This document shows, piece by piece, positions 5,259-7,058 of a DNA stretch of 7,058 bases. A model generated the notes under the pieces. That model made no database searches. It was not told where the DNA came from and saw nothing but the letters and a program-made list of their open reading frames with translations. The number at the start of each line of letters is the position of its first letter. Positions within the stretch are counted from its first letter, which is position 1. Source of the stretch: Lentisphaerota bacterium (GTDB lineage Bacteria; Verrucomicrobiota; Kiritimatiellia; RFP12; UBA3636); contig JALHHX010000112.1 of NCBI GenBank assembly GCA_022837245.1, positions 3,066 to 10,123 on the forward strand, given 5' to 3'. The position numbers were made by a program, and so were the translations under genes.

Positions 5259-6701
5259 ATGAAACAACGCTTCGCAACCTCACGGTCTGTGCATTTTTTC
5301 CTCATCACCATGCTGCTGTTCTCCGGGATGGCACATTCGCACGCCGCCGACCCGGCCCCGAAGGCACAACGCCCTCCAGCAGTCGACACACCTCCTGCCG
5401 ACTTGAAGATCAAGACAGCGAAGCTCAAAACTTTCACCCCTGCCGCTGCAGACGTCCTGAAAGTCCCCGAGGGAGTCACCGGGGATTTCGATGTGGCTAA
5501 AACACCCCCTGCCATACGGTTCGCCATCCTTCCCGGTCAGTGGAAAGGCGCCAGCCTCTGGAGCTCGTGGGGCGACGCGCTTTTCGCCAGCGACACCAAT
5601 TTCTATTGCTCGATAGGCGACCACAATGGACCACACGGATATTCGTACGTATTCAAAGTGGATCCGAAGAACGGCACGGTCGACACGATCGTTGACGTGA
5701 ACGCCGTCCTTAAAACACCAACAAAAGACTACGCGCCAGGCAAAATCCATGCCCCGCTTATGGAGTTCGATGGCTGGCTGGTCTTCGCCGGCTACCGCGG
5801 AAAGGCGTCGGCAGTCTCGGATGAATACAACTACGTCGGCGACCATCTGGTCCGCTGGAACCTAACTTCTGGCGAAGCGGCTTTCGACCCTCCCCCAGCG
5901 CCCTACTGCAGCCTCGCGGCCTCCGTCGTGCATAAGCCCTCGAAGCGCATTTACGGCGTGGGCCCCGGCGGCAAACGGCTCGACGGGAAAAGCAAATTCT
6001 TCGTATACGATCTCGCCAACAAAAAGACGCTCTACTGCGGAGATCCGTCACCCGACGGCACCCGGGCGATAATCGTGGCGGAAGACGGCCGGGTCTGGTA
6101 CTCTGCCGGAGCGCGAGCCGCCAAGAAAGGCAAAGACGGGAAGGCAGACACACCTGCAAGCCCCAGCTTGTTCGCGCGCTATAACCCGAAATCCAACAAG
6201 ACCGAGATGACCAGGCTTGCGGTGCCCGGCGACAAACTACGCGCGGCCAGCCGCACGAATTCCGACGGCATCGCATTCGGCATCACGTGGGACGGCATCA
6301 TGTTCCGCTTCGACACGCGCAAGGAAAAAACCACCGTAATAGGCCGCACGTTCGAAACCGGTCCCGCCTACACCGCGGTCTGCAAGCTATCCCCCGACGA
6401 ACGCTTTCTTTACTACGTCCCCGGCGCGCACGGCGGCACACATGCCGCAGGAACCCCGATCATACAGTTCGACACGAAGACAAACCGGCGCAAGGTGGTT
6501 GCGTTTTTACACGACTACATGCGCGGAGCCGCCAATTACCACACTGGCGGCACGTTCGGGCTCGACATCAGCCCGGACGGCAAGACGCTCGGCATCATAT
6601 TCAACGGCCGCGAACTGAGCGACACGCGTAGCGCCACCGGCTCCAACGAATTCGATAATTGCATGGTGCTGCTGATCGACATCCCAGAATCTGAGCGTTA
6701 A
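5259..6701 (+). CDS. Secreted beta-propeller-like protein of unknown function
   Basis: This is a 480-residue exported protein. Residues 1-30 form a Sec signal peptide: basic MKQRFATSR, hydrophobic FFLITMLLF, and a likely cut near SHAA/D; there is no lipobox cysteine. A Pro-rich linker (about 31-47) follows. The rest reads as repeated beta-propeller blades: WSSWGDALFASDTNFYCSIG (101-120), YVFKVDPKNGTVDTIVDV, GKIHAPLMEFDGWLVFAGYRG (161-181, split here as GKIHAPL and FDGWLVFAGYRG), GDHLVRWNLTSGE (194-206), AEDGRVWYSAG (274-284), LFARYNP, TWDGIMFRFDTR (343-354), LSPDERFLYYVPG (377-389) and LDISPDGKTLGIIFNG (435-450). A Lys/Ala-rich insert (about 285-303) interrupts one blade. Many histidines sit in the blade turns (121, 126, 164, 196, 391, 395, 428), so a metal or substrate site is conceivable. 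Similar proteins occur in planctomycetes and related phyla. It has its own promoter and converges on an oxidoreductase gene. I cannot name a reaction. Confidence 0.8.
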   Translation: MKQRFATSRSVHFFLITMLLFSGMAHSHAADPAPKAQRPPAVDTPPADLKIKTAKLKTFTPAAADVLKVPEGVTGDFDVAKTPPAIRFAILPGQWKGASLWSSWGDALFASDTNFYCSIGDHNGPHGYSYVFKVDPKNGTVDTIVDVNAVLKTPTKDYAPGKIHAPLMEFDGWLVFAGYRGKASAVSDEYNYVGDHLVRWNLTSGEAAFDPPPAPYCSLAASVVHKPSKRIYGVGPGGKRLDGKSKFFVYDLANKKTLYCGDPSPDGTRAIIVAEDGRVWYSAGARAAKKGKDGKADTPASPSLFARYNPKSNKTEMTRLAVPGDKLRAASRTNSDGIAFGITWDGIMFRFDTRKEKTTVIGRTFETGPAYTAVCKLSPDERFLYYVPGAHGGTHAAGTPIIQFDTKTNRRKVVAFLHDYMRGAANYHTGGTFGLDISPDGKTLGIIFNGRELSDTRSATGSNEFDNCMVLLIDIPESER

Positions 6702-7058
6702 CCACCACGCTGTTTTTCGAGCACCTGACCGTCTTCGAGCAGACGGGCACGTAGCTTCGAGTAGTTCACATCTTGCACTGCGACGCCGTCCTCAAGCGCA
6801 ATGCAGGCGGCTGTCGCCGCCGATTGGCCCAGGATCATAAACACCGGCTCCATGCGCACCGAACCGAACGCGATGTGGGAGCTGGAGACACAGACGGGCA
6901 CAAGCAGATTGCGGCATTCCTCCGCCTTGGGACGTATCGAACGATATGAAATCTTGTACGCCCCGCCCGGACTAACTTCGACATCTCCTTCGTTCCTTAC
7001 GTGTCCGCCCGCATCAACGTAACGCTGGGTGTGGTGCGAATCCATCGTGTACGACCCC
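6698..7058 (-). CDS. FAD-dependent oxidoreductase, PF12831 type (C-terminal part; 5' end beyond window)
   Basis: The minus-strand frame is open to the right edge and stops at TAA (6698-6700), leaving about 120 C-terminal residues. The frame continues past the ATG at 7045 into GSYTMDSHHTQRYVD, matching the conserved DSH block of FAD_oxidored proteins, so 7045 is not the start. Further motifs are ECRNLLVPVCVSSSHIAFG (split: ECRNLLVPV, SSSHIAFG), RMEPVFMILGQSAATAA and LRARLLEDGQVL. These are typical of the C-terminal FAD-binding region in this family, which is abundant in PVC bacteria and often linked to polysaccharide use. The N-terminal Rossmann GxGxxG and any signal peptide lie outside the window. 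The gene converges with the propeller gene, and their last 4 nt overlap. The substrate is unknown. Confidence 0.88.
   Translation of the reverse strand, partial: GSYTMDSHHTQRYVDAGGHVRNEGDVEVSPGGAYKISYRSIRPKAEECRNLLVPVCVSSSHIAFGSVRMEPVFMILGQSAATAACIALEDGVAVQDVNYSKLRARLLEDGQVLEKQRGG

Noticed and set aside
5159..5500. Plus-strand frame overlapping the leader and start of the propeller gene
   Set aside because: Its ATG is at the predicted transcript 5' end without a ribosome binding site, and its translation changes character to Arg/His-rich shadow sequence over the real signal peptide.
5758..6276. Minus-strand open frame opposite the propeller gene
   Set aside because: The translation is extremely Arg/Cys-rich, typical of a shadow frame, with no ribosome binding site or domain.
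1..7058. Mobile element, CRISPR array, toxin-antitoxin or phage defence system
   Set aside because: No transposase, integrase, spaced direct repeats, or paired small genes are visible on either strand; the genes are housekeeping, transport and secreted protein families.

Overview
This window is a GC-rich, densely packed bacterial segment. Five plus-strand genes are followed by one partial minus-strand gene. The gene families point to the PVC superphylum (Verrucomicrobiota, Kiritimatiellota or Lentisphaerota). The pointers are a YejA-like solute-binding protein of a type I associate with these bacteria, folP next to a cdaA/YbbR pair, a secreted beta-propeller of planctomycete/lentisphaeral style, and a PF12831-type FAD oxidoreductase. 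This placement is an inference from family resemblance; there is no rRNA or other marker to confirm it.

Layout: positions 1-1617 hold the 3' part of a family-5 extracellular solute-binding protein (peptide/microcin C type), open through the left edge. It overlaps by 4 nt (ATGA) with folP (dihydropteroate synthase, 1614-2444). After 32 nt comes cdaA (membrane diadenylate cyclase, 2477-3406), which overlaps by 1 nt (TGATG) with a YbbR-domain protein of the CdaR type (3406-4335). Four nt further is a stand-alone coaB (phosphopantothenate-cysteine ligase, 4340-4981). The tight spacing and a Shine-Dalgarno sequence before most starts suggest one co-directional transcription unit. It combines folate synthesis, c-di-AMP signalling and coenzyme A synthesis, with a transporter subunit gene at its head.

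Positions 4982-5258 are non-coding. They hold a nested inverted repeat, a second inverted repeat that may end the upstream operon, a good extended -10 type promoter (TTGCAC, 17 nt, TAGGAT), and a leader of about 100 nt containing a GGAGG/CCTCC hairpin. This promoter drives a separate gene for a secreted, probably beta-propeller protein of unknown function (5259-6701). That gene converges on the C-terminal part of an FAD-dependent oxidoreductase (minus strand, 6698 to the right edge), and the two stop codons overlap inside a GTTAAC palindrome.

Most of the window is housekeeping, and I found no mobile element, CRISPR array, defence system or RNA gene. The parts most worth a second look are the histidine-rich secreted propeller with its structured leader, the c-di-AMP module with a DGG instead of DGA motif and a duplicated C-terminal tail on the YbbR protein, and the uncoupled CoaB.
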